A stretch of DNA of 37,450 bases from an uncultured Pseudomonadota bacterium (GCA_903870545.1 CAIQDI010000005.1:1-37450); one strand, 5' to 3'; positions 18,795 through 27,573 are shown, counted from the first letter of the stretch. The notes: generated from the sequence alone by a model not told the origin. Translations and numbers: made by a program.

Positions 18795-19333
18795 GCGAAA
18801 ACCTCTGCGTCACGCAACGCCAAACCTTCCGCATCTTTGGCAGACAAAAGTGGTTCGGTAATGCCCCAATCAATGCCGATTTCAGGATCATTCCAACGCA
18901 CGCAACGTTCAAATTGTGGCGCGTAATAATCGGTGGTTTTGTAGAGAAAATCAGCCGTTTCGGATAATACCAAAAATCCGTGAGCAAAACCCGCTGGCAC
19001 CCAAAATTGGCGATGATTTTCGCCGCTCAATTCTACGCCGTGCCATTTTCCAAAGGTCGGTGATGATTGCCGCAAATCCACTGCGACATCGAAAACGCTA
19101 CCGCTGACGACGCGCACCAATTTTCCTTGCGGGTTTTGAATTTGATAATGCAACCCGCGCAGCACGTTTTTAGCAGAGCGCGAGTGATTGTCTTGAACAA
19201 ATGAGACATCAAGTCCCGTGAGAGTTTGAAAGGTTTTTTGATTGAAACTTTCTAAAAAAAAACCGCGTGAATCCCCAAAAACCTTGGGTTCAAAAATAAA
19301 TAAATCGGGAATAGGCGTTGTGATGAGATTCAT
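18791..19333 (-). CDS. rmlC: dTDP-4-dehydrorhamnose 3,5-epimerase
   Basis: RmlC epimerises C3 and C5 of the 4-keto sugar. The 180-residue cupin protein shows FGDSRGFFLESFN, the active-site HSRSAKNVLRGLHYQ and FWVPAGFAHGFLVLS. The ATG at 19333 (MNLITTPIPDLF) matches the family start. An upstream in-frame GTG at 19366 would add 11 residues without similarity. It is the first gene of the rml operon. Only 53 bp separate it from the TonB receptor gene on the same strand, and no clear terminator lies between, so read-through is possible. Confidence 0.96.
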   Translation of the reverse strand: MNLITTPIPDLFIFEPKVFGDSRGFFLESFNQKTFQTLTGLDVSFVQDNHSRSAKNVLRGLHYQIQNPQGKLVRVVSGSVFDVAVDLRQSSPTFGKWHGVELSGENHRQFWVPAGFAHGFLVLSETADFLYKTTDYYAPQFERCVRWNDPEIGIDWGITEPLLSAKDAEGLALRDAEVFA

Positions 19334-19386
19334 AAAATGCAACGAGAGTGAATGAAAATGAAGCACAACGATACCAGATTTTGGCG

Positions 19387-21456
19387 TTAATAACTCACGC
19401 GAATCCCGACTTCTGCGCTGCGACCCGCTTCGGGCGCAAAATTCCGCAAATACGACACGGAACTGCGGATATTTTCATCAAGTAAATTTTTTCCTTTTGC
19501 AAACAGCAGAATTTCCGAATTCGCAAAACTCGCTAGTTTGTATTGCGTGCCGACGTTCAATAATAAATACGCAGGTGTAGTGGTTTCATTTTCGCCCGAA
19601 TTTGTTTGTGCTTCGCCGCGCGTGAAACGCACATTGCCTGAAAACGCATTTTTTTCGTAACTCAACTGCGTGCCGTAACGCAACGGCGGCATTCTCGGCA
19701 CGTTGCCACCTTTATCAAACGTGCCGCGCGTGTAATCGCTAAACAACGTTAAATCCACCGCACCAAATTTATTGTCCAATAATGGAAAAACCGTTTTAGC
19801 TTCAAACCCTTTGAAAATCGCGGCTTGTTGCTCGCTGTGTAAAATCGGAAAACATTCAGCGCAATCAGAATCTTTTGCGACAAATTCGCCATCCGCTGCG
19901 TTAAATAATTGTGCCGAATCACGCTGCTGATAAATGTAATCGCTGACCCAATTATGAAAAAAGTTGAAATCCGCTTGCACCCACGACGCATCGAATTGAT
20001 AACCTAAATCCAAATTATTCGACAATTCTTTTTGCAAATTTTCGTTGCCGAGTTCATAACTGCGCGTTGCATGATGAAAACCATTTGAAAACAATTCTTG
20101 AATTTGTGGCGCACGTTGCGAATGCGTGAACGCTAAACTGAGTTTATTTTGCGAATTCATTTGCCACATCGCCGACATCGAACCGCTTAACGGAATATAA
20201 GAAACGTCGTTGCGACCTTCGGGCGTGATTTGCGTTGATTCAACGCGCCCACCTAATTCGTAAGTCACCGCGCCGACTTTGAGCGATTCGACGTTAAAAA
20301 TTCCGTAAGTCGCAATGTCTGATTTTGGAACGATTTTGCCTTCTTCGCCTAAACCTTGAAAGGTGCTGTTGGTCGATTGAAAACCTAAAATGCCTTTGTT
20401 ATTTTTAATCAGTGGCGCGTGTTCGAGTTCAAAACGGCTTTCGTATGATTGATTTAAAAACACCGTTCCCGCGACATTGCCATCAAATTCGGTGTGTGCG
20501 TAATCGGTGTAACCAAATTTGAGTTTGGCTTTTTCGATAAACGCGAATGGATTATTGAGCTGACTTTTAAAATCGTATTTGGTTTGTTTCATTTCAACAT
20601 GAACAGGCGTTTCGCCGTGTCCATCGGGTGGAATGCCGTAATTTCGCTCGGTTTGATTGATTGCTGCGCCGATTAAACCCACGTCGCCAATCATCGAAAA
20701 ACCCGCTGAACCGCCTCGCGCTCGACTTTGCGTGTTATCGGTGAAGCCATAAGCATTTTGTAATTCACCTGCGGGAACAGCGTTAAAACTCGGATCGTGT
20801 TGACGCGCTCGCGCTTCGTCAATTGCTGCGCCGCCAATGCTGGTATTTCCCGCGTCACGATAAAAACCGTCAACGTGATAGGCGAAATTATTTTTGCCGC
20901 CTTCGAGTTTCAACGCACTTGACGATTCGTCGGTGGCGGAATCGTAACGTTGTTCGCCTGCGCCGCCGATGACTTTGTCGAACATTTTTTCAGGAATGCG
21001 ATTGTCAATCACGTTCACAATGCCGCCCATTGCGCCACTTCCATAAAGCAACGTTGAAGGTCCGCGTAAAATTTCAACTCGTTCCGCAATAATCGGATCA
21101 ACGCCTGTGGCATGGTCTGCGCTTAATGAGGACGCATCGTTATTGCCCAAACTGTTTTGCATGACTTTGACGCGCGAACCCGATTGCCCACGAATCACAG
21201 GAATTCCCACGCCGGAACCAAACGATTGATTGGTTACGCCGAGTTCATTTTGCAACGTTTCGCCCAACGTTGAACCGACTTTTGAACGCAATGCTGCGCC
21301 GTCTAAAATCGTAATCGGATGCGCGGAATCATCAACCGATTCCACAAACGGTGCGCTGACAATCATGTCATCGAGTTTTTGTATGTTTTCTTCAGCGTAA
21401 AGTGGCGCGGCGAAAACTAAAAAATAGGCAGGTAAAAAATGAATTTTTTTGAACAT
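19387..21456 (-). CDS. TonB-dependent outer-membrane receptor, probable zinc uptake (ZnuD-like)
   Basis: This receptor of about 689 residues has a cleavable signal peptide (FFLPAYF-type hydrophobic core ending in LYAEE). A TonB-box/plug region follows (DDMIVSAPF, PVIRGQSGSRVKV, RVEILRGPSTLLYGSGAMGG), then a beta-barrel ending in the aromatic residue of GIRVSY. The start at 21456 (MFKKIHF) gives a proper signal peptide; the longer frame overlaps the upstream GTPase gene. An extracellular-type segment contains DSDCAECFPILH near residues 526-536, a possible metal-binding Cys/His cluster. It is 22 bp downstream of a COG0523 GTPase behind a Zur box. Zinc is therefore the likely substrate, inferred from context and composition. 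Confidence 0.85.
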   Translation of the reverse strand: MFKKIHFLPAYFLVFAAPLYAEENIQKLDDMIVSAPFVESVDDSAHPITILDGAALRSKVGSTLGETLQNELGVTNQSFGSGVGIPVIRGQSGSRVKVMQNSLGNNDASSLSADHATGVDPIIAERVEILRGPSTLLYGSGAMGGIVNVIDNRIPEKMFDKVIGGAGEQRYDSATDESSSALKLEGGKNNFAYHVDGFYRDAGNTSIGGAAIDEARARQHDPSFNAVPAGELQNAYGFTDNTQSRARGGSAGFSMIGDVGLIGAAINQTERNYGIPPDGHGETPVHVEMKQTKYDFKSQLNNPFAFIEKAKLKFGYTDYAHTEFDGNVAGTVFLNQSYESRFELEHAPLIKNNKGILGFQSTNSTFQGLGEEGKIVPKSDIATYGIFNVESLKVGAVTYELGGRVESTQITPEGRNDVSYIPLSGSMSAMWQMNSQNKLSLAFTHSQRAPQIQELFSNGFHHATRSYELGNENLQKELSNNLDLGYQFDASWVQADFNFFHNWVSDYIYQQRDSAQLFNAADGEFVAKDSDCAECFPILHSEQQAAIFKGFEAKTVFPLLDNKFGAVDLTLFSDYTRGTFDKGGNVPRMPPLRYGTQLSYEKNAFSGNVRFTRGEAQTNSGENETTTPAYLLLNVGTQYKLASFANSEILLFAKGKNLLDENIRSSVSYLRNFAPEAGRSAEVGIRVSY

Positions 21457-21478
21457 AAATAATCTCTGTAATGTTGAA

Positions 21479-22636
21479 TTAAGAAGTAATGTCGATATTT
21501 TCATCGACAAACCAAACAGGAAATTCATCTTTATAATCGCGCCACACGTTTTCGCCAGCGGCAAATTCTTCGTCGGTTAATAAACACGCATTTAATTCGG
21601 CAATTGCTTTCTGTTCATCCATATTTTGCCCGATGAAAACCAGTTCTTGCTTGCATTCGTCAAACGATTTTTGCCACTGTCCCGCGCAACCGTGTTGCAT
21701 TGTTCCGCCTGCTTGTGACCACGAACCCGCCCATTCTGGACGTGACGCTAACCAAAAAAAGCCTTTTGAACGTAATAATGTGCCGTTATTCCATTCGTCA
21801 CGATGCAAATAATCGTAAAAACGTTCGGTGTGAAAAGGACGTTTTGCCTGAAATACGAAACTCGTAATTCCGTATTCTTCGGTTTCAGGTTTGTGCGTGC
21901 CGCGTAATTCTTGCAACCAGCCAGCGGCTTGTTCGGCTTTTTCAAAATCAAATTTTTGCGTATTTAAGATTTTTTCTAATGGCACAACGCCCATCATCAT
22001 GGGGATAATTTCGGCATCACGATTTAAATTTTTCAAAATCGCGGTGAGATTTTCCAATTCGTCGCGGCTGATTAAATCGACTTTTGAAATTAAAATCACG
22101 TTGCTGAATTCAATTTGTTCAACCAATAAATCTGAAATGTTGCGCTCGTCTTCATCGCTAATTTCGGCATGAATGTCTTTGAGCGATTGCGATTCTAAAT
22201 AATCACGCATGAAATTCACCGCATCAACCACCGTCACCAACGTATCTAAACGCGCTAAATCCGACAAACTCACGCCATTTTCATCTCGAAACGTGAACGT
22301 TTCCGCAACAGGTAGCGGCTCGGCAATGCCCGTCGATTCGATTAACAAATAATCAAAACGTTGTTCTTGGGCGAGCTGGGTAATTTCAATCAATAAATCT
22401 TCGCGCAACGTGCAGCAAATACAGCCGTTGCTCATTTCAACTAATTTTTCTTCGGCGTAATTTAGCGACATTTCGTTTTTAACCAGCGCGGCATCGATGT
22501 TGATTTCGCTCATGTCATTGACGATAACGGCGATTTTTAAACCGTCACGATTGGCTAAAATTGAATTTAATAAAGTCGTTTTGCCAGCACCTAAAAAGCC
22601 AGAAAGCACGGTGACGGGAAGTTGTTTTGTGGTCAT
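21479..22636 (-). CDS. COG0523 family GTP-binding metallochaperone (ZigA/YciC-like)
   Basis: This 385-residue G3E GTPase has Walker A GFLGAGKT (13-20), the metal-binding CxCC motif as CICC (72-75), an ESTGIAEPLP segment and SKVDL for base recognition. The C-terminal CobW domain contains SKGFFWLASRPEWAGSWSQA, as in Zur-regulated ZigA/YciC proteins that allocate zinc during starvation. A Zur-type operator overlapping a TATAAT -10 box lies 33-45 bp upstream. The ATG at 22636 lacks a clear Shine-Dalgarno. It forms an operon with the downstream TonB receptor. Confidence 0.93.
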   Translation of the reverse strand: MTTKQLPVTVLSGFLGAGKTTLLNSILANRDGLKIAVIVNDMSEINIDAALVKNEMSLNYAEEKLVEMSNGCICCTLREDLLIEITQLAQEQRFDYLLIESTGIAEPLPVAETFTFRDENGVSLSDLARLDTLVTVVDAVNFMRDYLESQSLKDIHAEISDEDERNISDLLVEQIEFSNVILISKVDLISRDELENLTAILKNLNRDAEIIPMMMGVVPLEKILNTQKFDFEKAEQAAGWLQELRGTHKPETEEYGITSFVFQAKRPFHTERFYDYLHRDEWNNGTLLRSKGFFWLASRPEWAGSWSQAGGTMQHGCAGQWQKSFDECKQELVFIGQNMDEQKAIAELNACLLTDEEFAAGENVWRDYKDEFPVWFVDENIDITS

Positions 22637-22663
22637 AGTTTTTGAGGGAAAGTGAATTTTATT

Positions 22664-22686
22664 GATATGTTATATTATAACGTTTG
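22664..22686 (-). promoter_or_regulatory. Zur operator overlapping the COG0523 GTPase promoter
   Basis: The core GTTATATTATAAC (22669-22681) is palindromic apart from its central base and matches the Zur-box consensus GTTATAnTATAAC. Read on the minus strand it contains a perfect TATAAT (22674-22679), so bound zinc-loaded Zur would block the promoter of the GTPase-receptor operon. Confidence 0.88.
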
Positions 22687-22723
22687 TAGCGTGTGAGCAA
22701 TTTATGCCGTGCATTTTTACAAT

Positions 22724-23224
22724 TTAAGCAAGCTGAGGAATGTGATTGGATTGCGTGCAAGTTGCACAAATGCCGTGAATTTCAATCGCTTGATGATGTG
22801 CGGTAAATCCTGCTAGCACGAATTCTTGCGTGAGAGCTTGCATAACGGAATCGGCATGACGTTCCTCGACGTTTTCGCATTGCTTACAAATTAACAGTAA
22901 TTGCTCGTGTGCGGATTTCAAATCGTTACATCCAACAAACGCATTCAAACTTTCGACGCGGTGAATAAAACCTTGTTCGCGCAAAAAATCTAACGCGCGG
23001 TAAATCGTGGCGGGTTTGGCGGCACTTTGTAATGGTTTGATGCGTTCGAGTAAATCGTACGCTTTGACGGCGTGATGATTTGCCCAAATGAGTTCTAAAA
23101 CTTGTTGGCGAATCGCGGTGAGTTGCACACCGCGTTCGGCGCATAATTGTGAAGCCGTGGTTAACGCGGTATGGATGCAAACGGAATGATTGTGTGGCGC
23201 GGTGTGTTCAGTAGAATCAGTCAT
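22724..23224 (-). CDS. zur: Zinc uptake regulator Zur (Fur family)
   Basis: This 166-residue Fur-family repressor binds DNA when loaded with zinc. The winged helix includes LTAIRQQVLELIWANHHAVKAYDLL and the diagnostic KPATIYRALDFLREQGFIHRVES. The structural zinc site is the pair CKQC and CATC, and a His-rich N-terminal tail (HTAPHNHSVCIHT) is present. The ATG at 23224 is chosen; the upstream in-frame reading begins at TTG and has no family similarity. A Zur box lies 26-38 bp upstream, which suggests autoregulation. Confidence 0.95.
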   Translation of the reverse strand: MTDSTEHTAPHNHSVCIHTALTTASQLCAERGVQLTAIRQQVLELIWANHHAVKAYDLLERIKPLQSAAKPATIYRALDFLREQGFIHRVESLNAFVGCNDLKSAHEQLLLICKQCENVEERHADSVMQALTQEFVLAGFTAHHQAIEIHGICATCTQSNHIPQLA

Positions 23225-23245
23225 AAAAATAAAGAATTGAGTGGT

Positions 23246-23266
23246 GTTTGTTACAATATAACATTT
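23246..23266 (-). promoter_or_regulatory. Zur operator upstream of zur
   Basis: The core GTTACAATATAAC (23250-23262) matches the consensus GTTATAnTATAAC with one mismatch, flanked by TTT and ATTTC as in known Zur boxes. It lies between the flavin reductase gene end and the zur ATG. Confidence 0.8.
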
Positions 23267-23291
23267 CAATTCTGAATAAAGCGATTAAAAT

Positions 23292-23789
23292 TTACTTATT
23301 CGTGTCCGCTGCCACCAATTCGCGGTAATCTGCAGAATAATATAACAATGGTTCGCCATTTCGTGATTCGCACGCCAGCACTTCACCAATTAAAATCCAA
23401 TGTGAACCAGCACGAATTTTATTCACTAATTTACAATCTAATGACAACAAACTGTCGCTTAATAACGGCGCACCGGTAATCGCGGTATGCCACGGATTCG
23501 TAGCAAAACGTTCTTCGTGACTGCATCCGCCGGCAAATTGATTGGAAGCATTTTGTTGAGCGGTTGTTAAGATATTCACCGCAAAACATTGGCTCAATTC
23601 AATCCCTTCGCCCGTGTCCGCCGCTTCATTTAAGCAACATAAAATCAATGCCGGTTCTGCCGACACACTCGAAAATGCTGACACCGTCATCCCTTGCAAA
23701 CCGTGTTGTTCGGAATGTGTGGTGACAACGGTCACGCCGCTTGCCCATAATTGCATGGCTTGTTTAAATTCTGTTGCGCTGATAGTCAT
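23292..23789 (-). CDS. Flavin reductase-like FMN-binding protein
   Basis: This 165-residue protein belongs to the flavin reductase (HpaC/RutF-like) family of FMN-binding split barrels. The family opening FKQAMQLWASGVTVVTTH, GLQGMTVSAFSSVSAEPALI and the C-terminal LLYYSADYREL are clear. Such proteins reduce FMN or FAD with NAD(P)H, often for a partner monooxygenase, but no monooxygenase gene is nearby, so the partner is unknown. The start at 23789 is supported by GAGGAA a few bases upstream. It is divergent from argC. Confidence 0.9.
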   Translation of the reverse strand: MTISATEFKQAMQLWASGVTVVTTHSEQHGLQGMTVSAFSSVSAEPALILCCLNEAADTGEGIELSQCFAVNILTTAQQNASNQFAGGCSHEERFATNPWHTAITGAPLLSDSLLSLDCKLVNKIRAGSHWILIGEVLACESRNGEPLLYYSADYRELVAADTNK

Positions 23790-23828
23790 GTTAAATTCCT
23801 CAATAAATTTGGATTGTGTCGAGGCGGC

Positions 23829-23834
23829 ATTATA
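23829..23834 (-). promoter_or_regulatory. -10 box of the flavin reductase promoter
   Basis: A perfect TATAAT on the minus strand lies about 40 bp before the ATG. TTAATT stands 18 bp further upstream as a weak -35. Confidence 0.55.
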
Positions 23835-23930
23835 GCATTGCAAAGGGCGAAAAATTAACGCGATAGCAGACAAGAATGGCGGACGAATTTCGTGTTATTC
23901 TTAATAAAAAATCAACCAAGTGGAAAAAAC

Positions 23931-24971
23931 ATGATTAAAGCAGGAATTGTCGGCGGCACGGGTTACACGGGTGTGGAATTGTTACGCATTTTGGCGTTGC
24001 ATTCGAATGTAGAAATCACGGCGGTTACATCGCGTTCCGATGACGGAATGCGTGTTGACGCGCTTTACCCGAATTTGCGCGGCTATTTAAAAGACTTAAC
24101 TTTTTGTTTGCCAACGATTGACGCCTTGGCGAATTGCAACGTGGTTTTTTTCGCTACGCCGAATGGAACCGCGATGTTGATGGCGAAAGAATTACTCGAA
24201 CGCGGCATTAAAGTGATTGATTTGTCGGCAGATTTTCGGCTGAAAAACGTGACTGAATGGGAAAAATGGTACGGCATGACGCACACCGCGCCTGATTTAA
24301 TTGCTCAAGCGGTTTACGGTTTGCCCGAAATTCACCGCGCCGCACTGAAAAACGCAGATTTAATTGCGTGTGCGGGCTGTTATCCCACGGCGGTGCAATT
24401 GGGATTTTTGCCTTTGTTGGAAAAGGGCGGTGTCGATGTGGCGCATTTAATCGCTGACGTGAAATCGGGCGTGAGTGGCGCGGGACGCAAAGCGGAAATT
24501 TCGACGTTAATGAGCGAAACGGGCGAAAGTTTTAAAGCCTACGCGGTCAACGGGCATCGGCATTTGCCCGAAATTACCCAAGGTTTAACAGCGATGGCAA
24601 AACAGCCAGTAAATTTAACATTTGTGCCGCATTTAACGCCGATGATTCGCGGCATTCACGCCACGTTGTACGCAACGTTAACAGACGAAATCAGCGCGGA
24701 AGCTGTGCAAAACCGTTACGAAACCCGTTATGAAAACGAAGAATTTGTCGATGTATTGCCGTTTGGTTCGCATCCCGACACGCGCAATGTTCGCGGCAGT
24801 AATCGTTGTCAAATTGCGTTACATTTACCACAAGGCGGAAAAACGCTGGTGATTTTGTCGGTGATTGATAATTTGGTGAAAGGTGCGGCGGGGCAGGCGG
24901 TGCAAGCGATGAATTTACGTTTTGGTTTGCCAGAAAATCAAGGTTTGACCACGGTGGCGTTGTATCCGTAA
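23931..24971 (+). CDS. argC: N-acetyl-gamma-glutamyl-phosphate reductase
   Basis: ArgC reduces N-acetylglutamyl phosphate to the semialdehyde with NADPH in arginine synthesis. The 346-residue protein opens with the Rossmann motif [13 protein letters not shown] and has the catalytic Cys150 in [20 protein letters not shown] and [10 protein letters not shown] complete the family pattern. The start at 23931 is preferred over upstream in-frame codons because the GxxGYTG motif then sits at the usual distance and GTGGA precedes it. It is a lone arg gene here; erpA follows after 71 bp. Confidence 0.96.
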   Translation: MIKAGIVGGTGYTGVELLRILALHSNVEITAVTSRSDDGMRVDALYPNLRGYLKDLTFCLPTIDALANCNVVFFATPNGTAMLMAKELLERGIKVIDLSADFRLKNVTEWEKWYGMTHTAPDLIAQAVYGLPEIHRAALKNADLIACAGCYPTAVQLGFLPLLEKGGVDVAHLIADVKSGVSGAGRKAEISTLMSETGESFKAYAVNGHRHLPEITQGLTAMAKQPVNLTFVPHLTPMIRGIHATLYATLTDEISAEAVQNRYETRYENEEFVDVLPFGSHPDTRNVRGSNRCQIALHLPQGGKTLVILSVIDNLVKGAAGQAVQAMNLRFGLPENQGLTTVALYP

Positions 24972-25042
24972 TTCTTGACTAAAAAACTAGGAATAGCCAT
25001 AATTCAAACTGTTTTTAATTTCAACTCAACCGATTATTTATC

Positions 25043-25375
25043 ATGACCACACCGATTATTTTTACCGAAAGCGCAGCCAATAAAGTACACGATTTGATTG
25101 TGGAAGAAGGCAACGACCAATTGAAATTGCGGGTTTACGTTTCAGGCGGCGGCTGTTCTGGCTTTCAATATGGTTTCACTTTCGATGAAGAAGTGAATGA
25201 AGACGACACACAAGTTGAAAAAAATGGCGTGACGGTGTTGATTGATTCCACCAGCATCGGCTATTTGAGCGGCGCGGAAATCGATTACAAAGACGATTTG
25301 TCGGGCGCACAATTTGTGATTCGTAACCCAAATGCCACCACAACGTGTGGTTGCGGATCGTCATTTTCGGCTTAA
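25043..25375 (+). CDS. erpA: Iron-sulfur cluster insertion protein ErpA
   Basis: This 110-residue A-type Fe-S carrier delivers [4Fe-4S] clusters to apo-proteins. The three cluster cysteines are Cys38 (SGGGCSGF), Cys102 and Cys104 (TTCGCGSSF). The N-terminal [13 protein letters not shown] and central [20 protein letters not shown] are typical of ErpA rather than IscA. It is followed by a pair of hairpin repeats and a convergent gene. Confidence 0.95.
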   Translation: MTTPIIFTESAANKVHDLIVEEGNDQLKLRVYVSGGGCSGFQYGFTFDEEVNEDDTQVEKNGVTVLIDSTSIGYLSGAEIDYKDDLSGAQFVIRNPNATTTCGCGSSFSA

Positions 25376-25394
25376 TTCATCAACCGATTGTTTC

Positions 25395-25480
25395 GTAGGG
25401 GCGTACTGCGTACGCCCGCAATTACCAACCGTTTATTATCAAAAGTCCTATTTATGCGGGTTCACGCAGTGAACCCCTAC
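25395..25480. repeat. Paired hairpin repeat with GTAGGGG/CCCCTAC ends
   Basis: There are two perfect 8-bp hairpins: GGGCGTAC (25399-25406) with GTACGCCC (25410-25417), and GGGTTCAC (25458-25465) with GTGAACCC (25469-25476). The outer ends GTAGGGG (25395-25401) and CCCCTAC (25474-25480) are inverted repeats of each other, giving an 86-bp MITE-like unit. A related solo hairpin is at 4394-4420. It may also end erpA and yajD transcripts. Confidence 0.72.
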
Positions 25481-25521
25481 AATAACCATCATTAACGACC
25501 GCACAACATCGTTATGGCGTT

Positions 25522-25902
25522 TCATTTTTTACTTTCCAGCATGTTTTTCAAATTCGCAAACGGATTATGCGCTCCCAACGGCGCGTTCGTTGAACGATTA
25601 TCCGCACTGCCGAAGCGCGTTTCTTCAAAACGTTGATGTTCATTATCGTGGCAATACAAACACAATAACTCCCAATTACTGCCGTCTGCGGGATTGTCGT
25701 CGTGATTATGATTGCGATGATGCACGGTCAATTCGGGCAAATTGGTATTCGTAAATTCGCGCGTACACCGCCCACAAATCCACGGATACATTTTCAACGC
25801 TTGCCCGCGATACGATTGTTCGCGCTCGGTTTGATTTTTGCGAGCATCCAGCACGATTTGATTCATTTTATTTTGGTCTAAAGCGACTTTTTTGATGGTC
25901 AT
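25522..25902 (-). CDS. yajD: YajD-type HNH nuclease family protein
   Basis: The 126-residue protein has two zinc-binding CxxC pairs (C43/C46 in ICGRC, C81/C84 in CLYC) around an HNH core: VHHRNHNHDDNP, then NWELLCLYCHDNEH. This matches the widely conserved YajD family, cytosolic proteins with an HNH fold. Nuclease activity is presumed from the fold; the physiological target is not known. It lies 29 bp downstream of the RNase T gene on the same strand and is probably co-transcribed with it. Confidence 0.88.
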   Translation of the reverse strand: MTIKKVALDQNKMNQIVLDARKNQTEREQSYRGQALKMYPWICGRCTREFTNTNLPELTVHHRNHNHDDNPADGSNWELLCLYCHDNEHQRFEETRFGSADNRSTNAPLGAHNPFANLKNMLESKK

Positions 25903-25931
25903 AAAAAACTCTGTAATTAAAAAATTGAAAA

Positions 25932-26618
25932 TTAAAGGATGATGTTCGATTCGGATTCAGATTGATTTGTTTCTTCGGATGTTTCTTCAGATTCGTTTAT
26001 TTCTAGGGCTTCTAATCGTTTCCAGCGGTTGATAATCATGCAAAATAACTCCGCTGTTTTTTCGGCATCGTACAACGCCGAATGCGCCCGATCATTTTCC
26101 CAATGCAAACCCGCCGCGTGTGCCACTTTTGCCAAAACCGTTTGTTGATACGCCAAACCGCCCAACGTCGCGGTATCAAACGTGCTAAAAGGATGAAACG
26201 GATTTTTTTTAATTTGAGTACGATGCGCGGCGGCATTTAAAAACGCAATATCGAACGCGGCATTGTGTCCAACCAAAATGGCTTTCGTGCATTTATTCCG
26301 CTTAATCGCTTCTTTAATCGGCTTAAAAATCAATTCCAACGCTGCCTTTTCGTCAATCGCCATTCGAAACGGATGATAGGGATCAATGCCGGTAAATTTC
26401 AACGCGGCAGGATCCAATTCAGAATTTTTAAATGGCACAATGTGAGTAACATAACGTTCGGTAATCATTAAATCGCGCTCGGTGTTAAATTCAACAATCA
26501 CGGCGGCAATTTCCAATAACGCATGTTTTTTAGGATTGAAGCCCGCTGTTTCGACATCAATCACGACGGGAAGATAACCGCGAAAGCGTTTCTCTAAAGG
26601 AATTATCGGCATTTCCAT
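25932..26618 (-). CDS. rnt: Ribonuclease T
   Basis: RNase T is a 3'-5' exoribonuclease that trims tRNA, 5S and 23S rRNA ends. The 228-residue protein has all DEDDh catalytic residues: D21 and E23 (VIDVETAGF), D123 (GHNAAFDIAFL), H179 and D184 (RAHSALYDAEKTAEL). These lie two positions earlier than in the E. coli enzyme. A low-complexity acidic tail (EINESEETSEETNQSESES) is additional. The start at 26618 has a weak ribosome site, and Met3 is an alternative. It is divergent from mlaA. Confidence 0.95.
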   Translation of the reverse strand: MEMPIIPLEKRFRGYLPVVIDVETAGFNPKKHALLEIAAVIVEFNTERDLMITERYVTHIVPFKNSELDPAALKFTGIDPYHPFRMAIDEKAALELIFKPIKEAIKRNKCTKAILVGHNAAFDIAFLNAAAHRTQIKKNPFHPFSTFDTATLGGLAYQQTVLAKVAHAAGLHWENDRAHSALYDAEKTAELFCMIINRWKRLEALEINESEETSEETNQSESESNIIL

Positions 26619-26738
26619 TGGGTAAAAATCTCGGGGTTCTTAAATAAAAAAAGCCTGCTACTCGATGCACGCTACTATCTGTGCTATGTTACGCGAAAAC
26701 ACCTTAGAATAAAAAATAATAGCAATGACGGAGATTTT

Positions 26739-27497
26739 ATGACAACAAAGCAAAGAATATTCACTCGCCTAATTGGTGTCACCTTATTCGGTTCATTGGT
26801 GGCGTGTACGGGAGCGGTGAAAGATGCGCGTGATCCACTGGAAAATTGGAATCGCGGCGTGCAATCGTTTAATGATCACGCGGACGAATATGTATTAAAG
26901 CCTGTCGCGACAGGGTATCGGTGGGTTATGCCGTCTTTTGCCGATAAAGGTGTGAGTAATTTATTCAGCAACGTCAACGATATTGGCGTAACGATTAACG
27001 ATTTATTGCAATTTAAAATAGTTCAAACAGGTTTGGACGGTTCGCGATTTTTAATTAACTCGGTCGCAGGTTTCGGCGGTTTCATTGACGTTGCCGATAT
27101 GTTGGATTTGCCAAAACACAAAGAAGATTTTGATCAAACATTGGGCGTTTGGGGCGTTCCAAGTGGTGCGTATGTGGTGTTGCCATTTTTGGGTTCGAGT
27201 TCGCTGCGTGCTATAACAGGACGAGTGGGCGATACCGCGATGAATCCCATCAATTACGTTGGTTTTGGTGTATTAGGATTAAGTTCTGGTGGCACGGCGA
27301 GTGCCATTAGCAGCGGCACTTTTGCGCTAAAAGCATTGGATACTCGTGCCGATTATTTAGGCGCAGAAAAAGTCGTTAACGAAGCCGCCGCAGATCGTTA
27401 CGAATTTCTCAAAAACTCGTATTTTCAACAGCGTGATTATTTAGTCCATGACGGCGAAGGTTTAAATAATAATGATGTGTTGGATGTGGCGAAATAA
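26739..27497 (+). CDS. mlaA: Outer-membrane lipoprotein MlaA (VacJ)
   Basis: MlaA removes mislocalised phospholipids from the outer leaflet and passes them to MlaC for return to the inner membrane. The 252-residue protein has a lipoprotein signal with SLVAC (Cys23). Family segments follow: RDPLENWNRGVQSFND, SNVNDIGVTINDLLQ, LINSVAGFGGFIDVAD and FDQTLGVWGVPSGAYVVLPFLG. The ATG is preceded by a GGAG site. The other mla genes (mlaB-F) are not in the window. A strong terminator follows, so it is transcribed alone. Confidence 0.95.
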   Translation: MTTKQRIFTRLIGVTLFGSLVACTGAVKDARDPLENWNRGVQSFNDHADEYVLKPVATGYRWVMPSFADKGVSNLFSNVNDIGVTINDLLQFKIVQTGLDGSRFLINSVAGFGGFIDVADMLDLPKHKEDFDQTLGVWGVPSGAYVVLPFLGSSSLRAITGRVGDTAMNPINYVGFGVLGLSSGGTASAISSGTFALKALDTRADYLGAEKVVNEAAADRYEFLKNSYFQQRDYLVHDGEGLNNNDVLDVAK

Positions 27498-27513
27498 CGC
27501 GCGGTTATAACCA

Positions 27514-27561
27514 GTTAAAATCAACGCATTCGGCGTTGATTTTAACTTCGATTTTTTTTTT
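27514..27561 (+). terminator. Intrinsic terminator of mlaA
   Basis: A perfect 14-bp stem (GTTAAAATCAACGC 27514-27527, GCGTTGATTTTAAC 27533-27546) with a 5-base loop is followed by a run of ten T at 27552-27561. Confidence 0.9.
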
Positions 27562-27573
27562 GAGATTGACTAC

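Noticed and set aside
19334-19366. GTG start adding 11 residues to RmlC
   Set aside because: The extra residues have no similarity to the family, whereas the ATG at 19333 matches the usual N-terminus.
21457-21564. Longer N-terminus for the TonB receptor
   Set aside because: It would overlap the end of the GTPase gene and bury the signal peptide. The start at 21456 gives a normal signal sequence.
23225-23269. TTG start extending Zur by 15 residues
   Set aside because: It would lie across the Zur operator and has no family similarity. The ATG at 23224 is better placed.
26682-26710. Promoter of mlaA with TAGAAT at 26705-26710
   Set aside because: The -10 is plausible but no acceptable -35 is found at 16-18 bp, so it is not listed as a feature.
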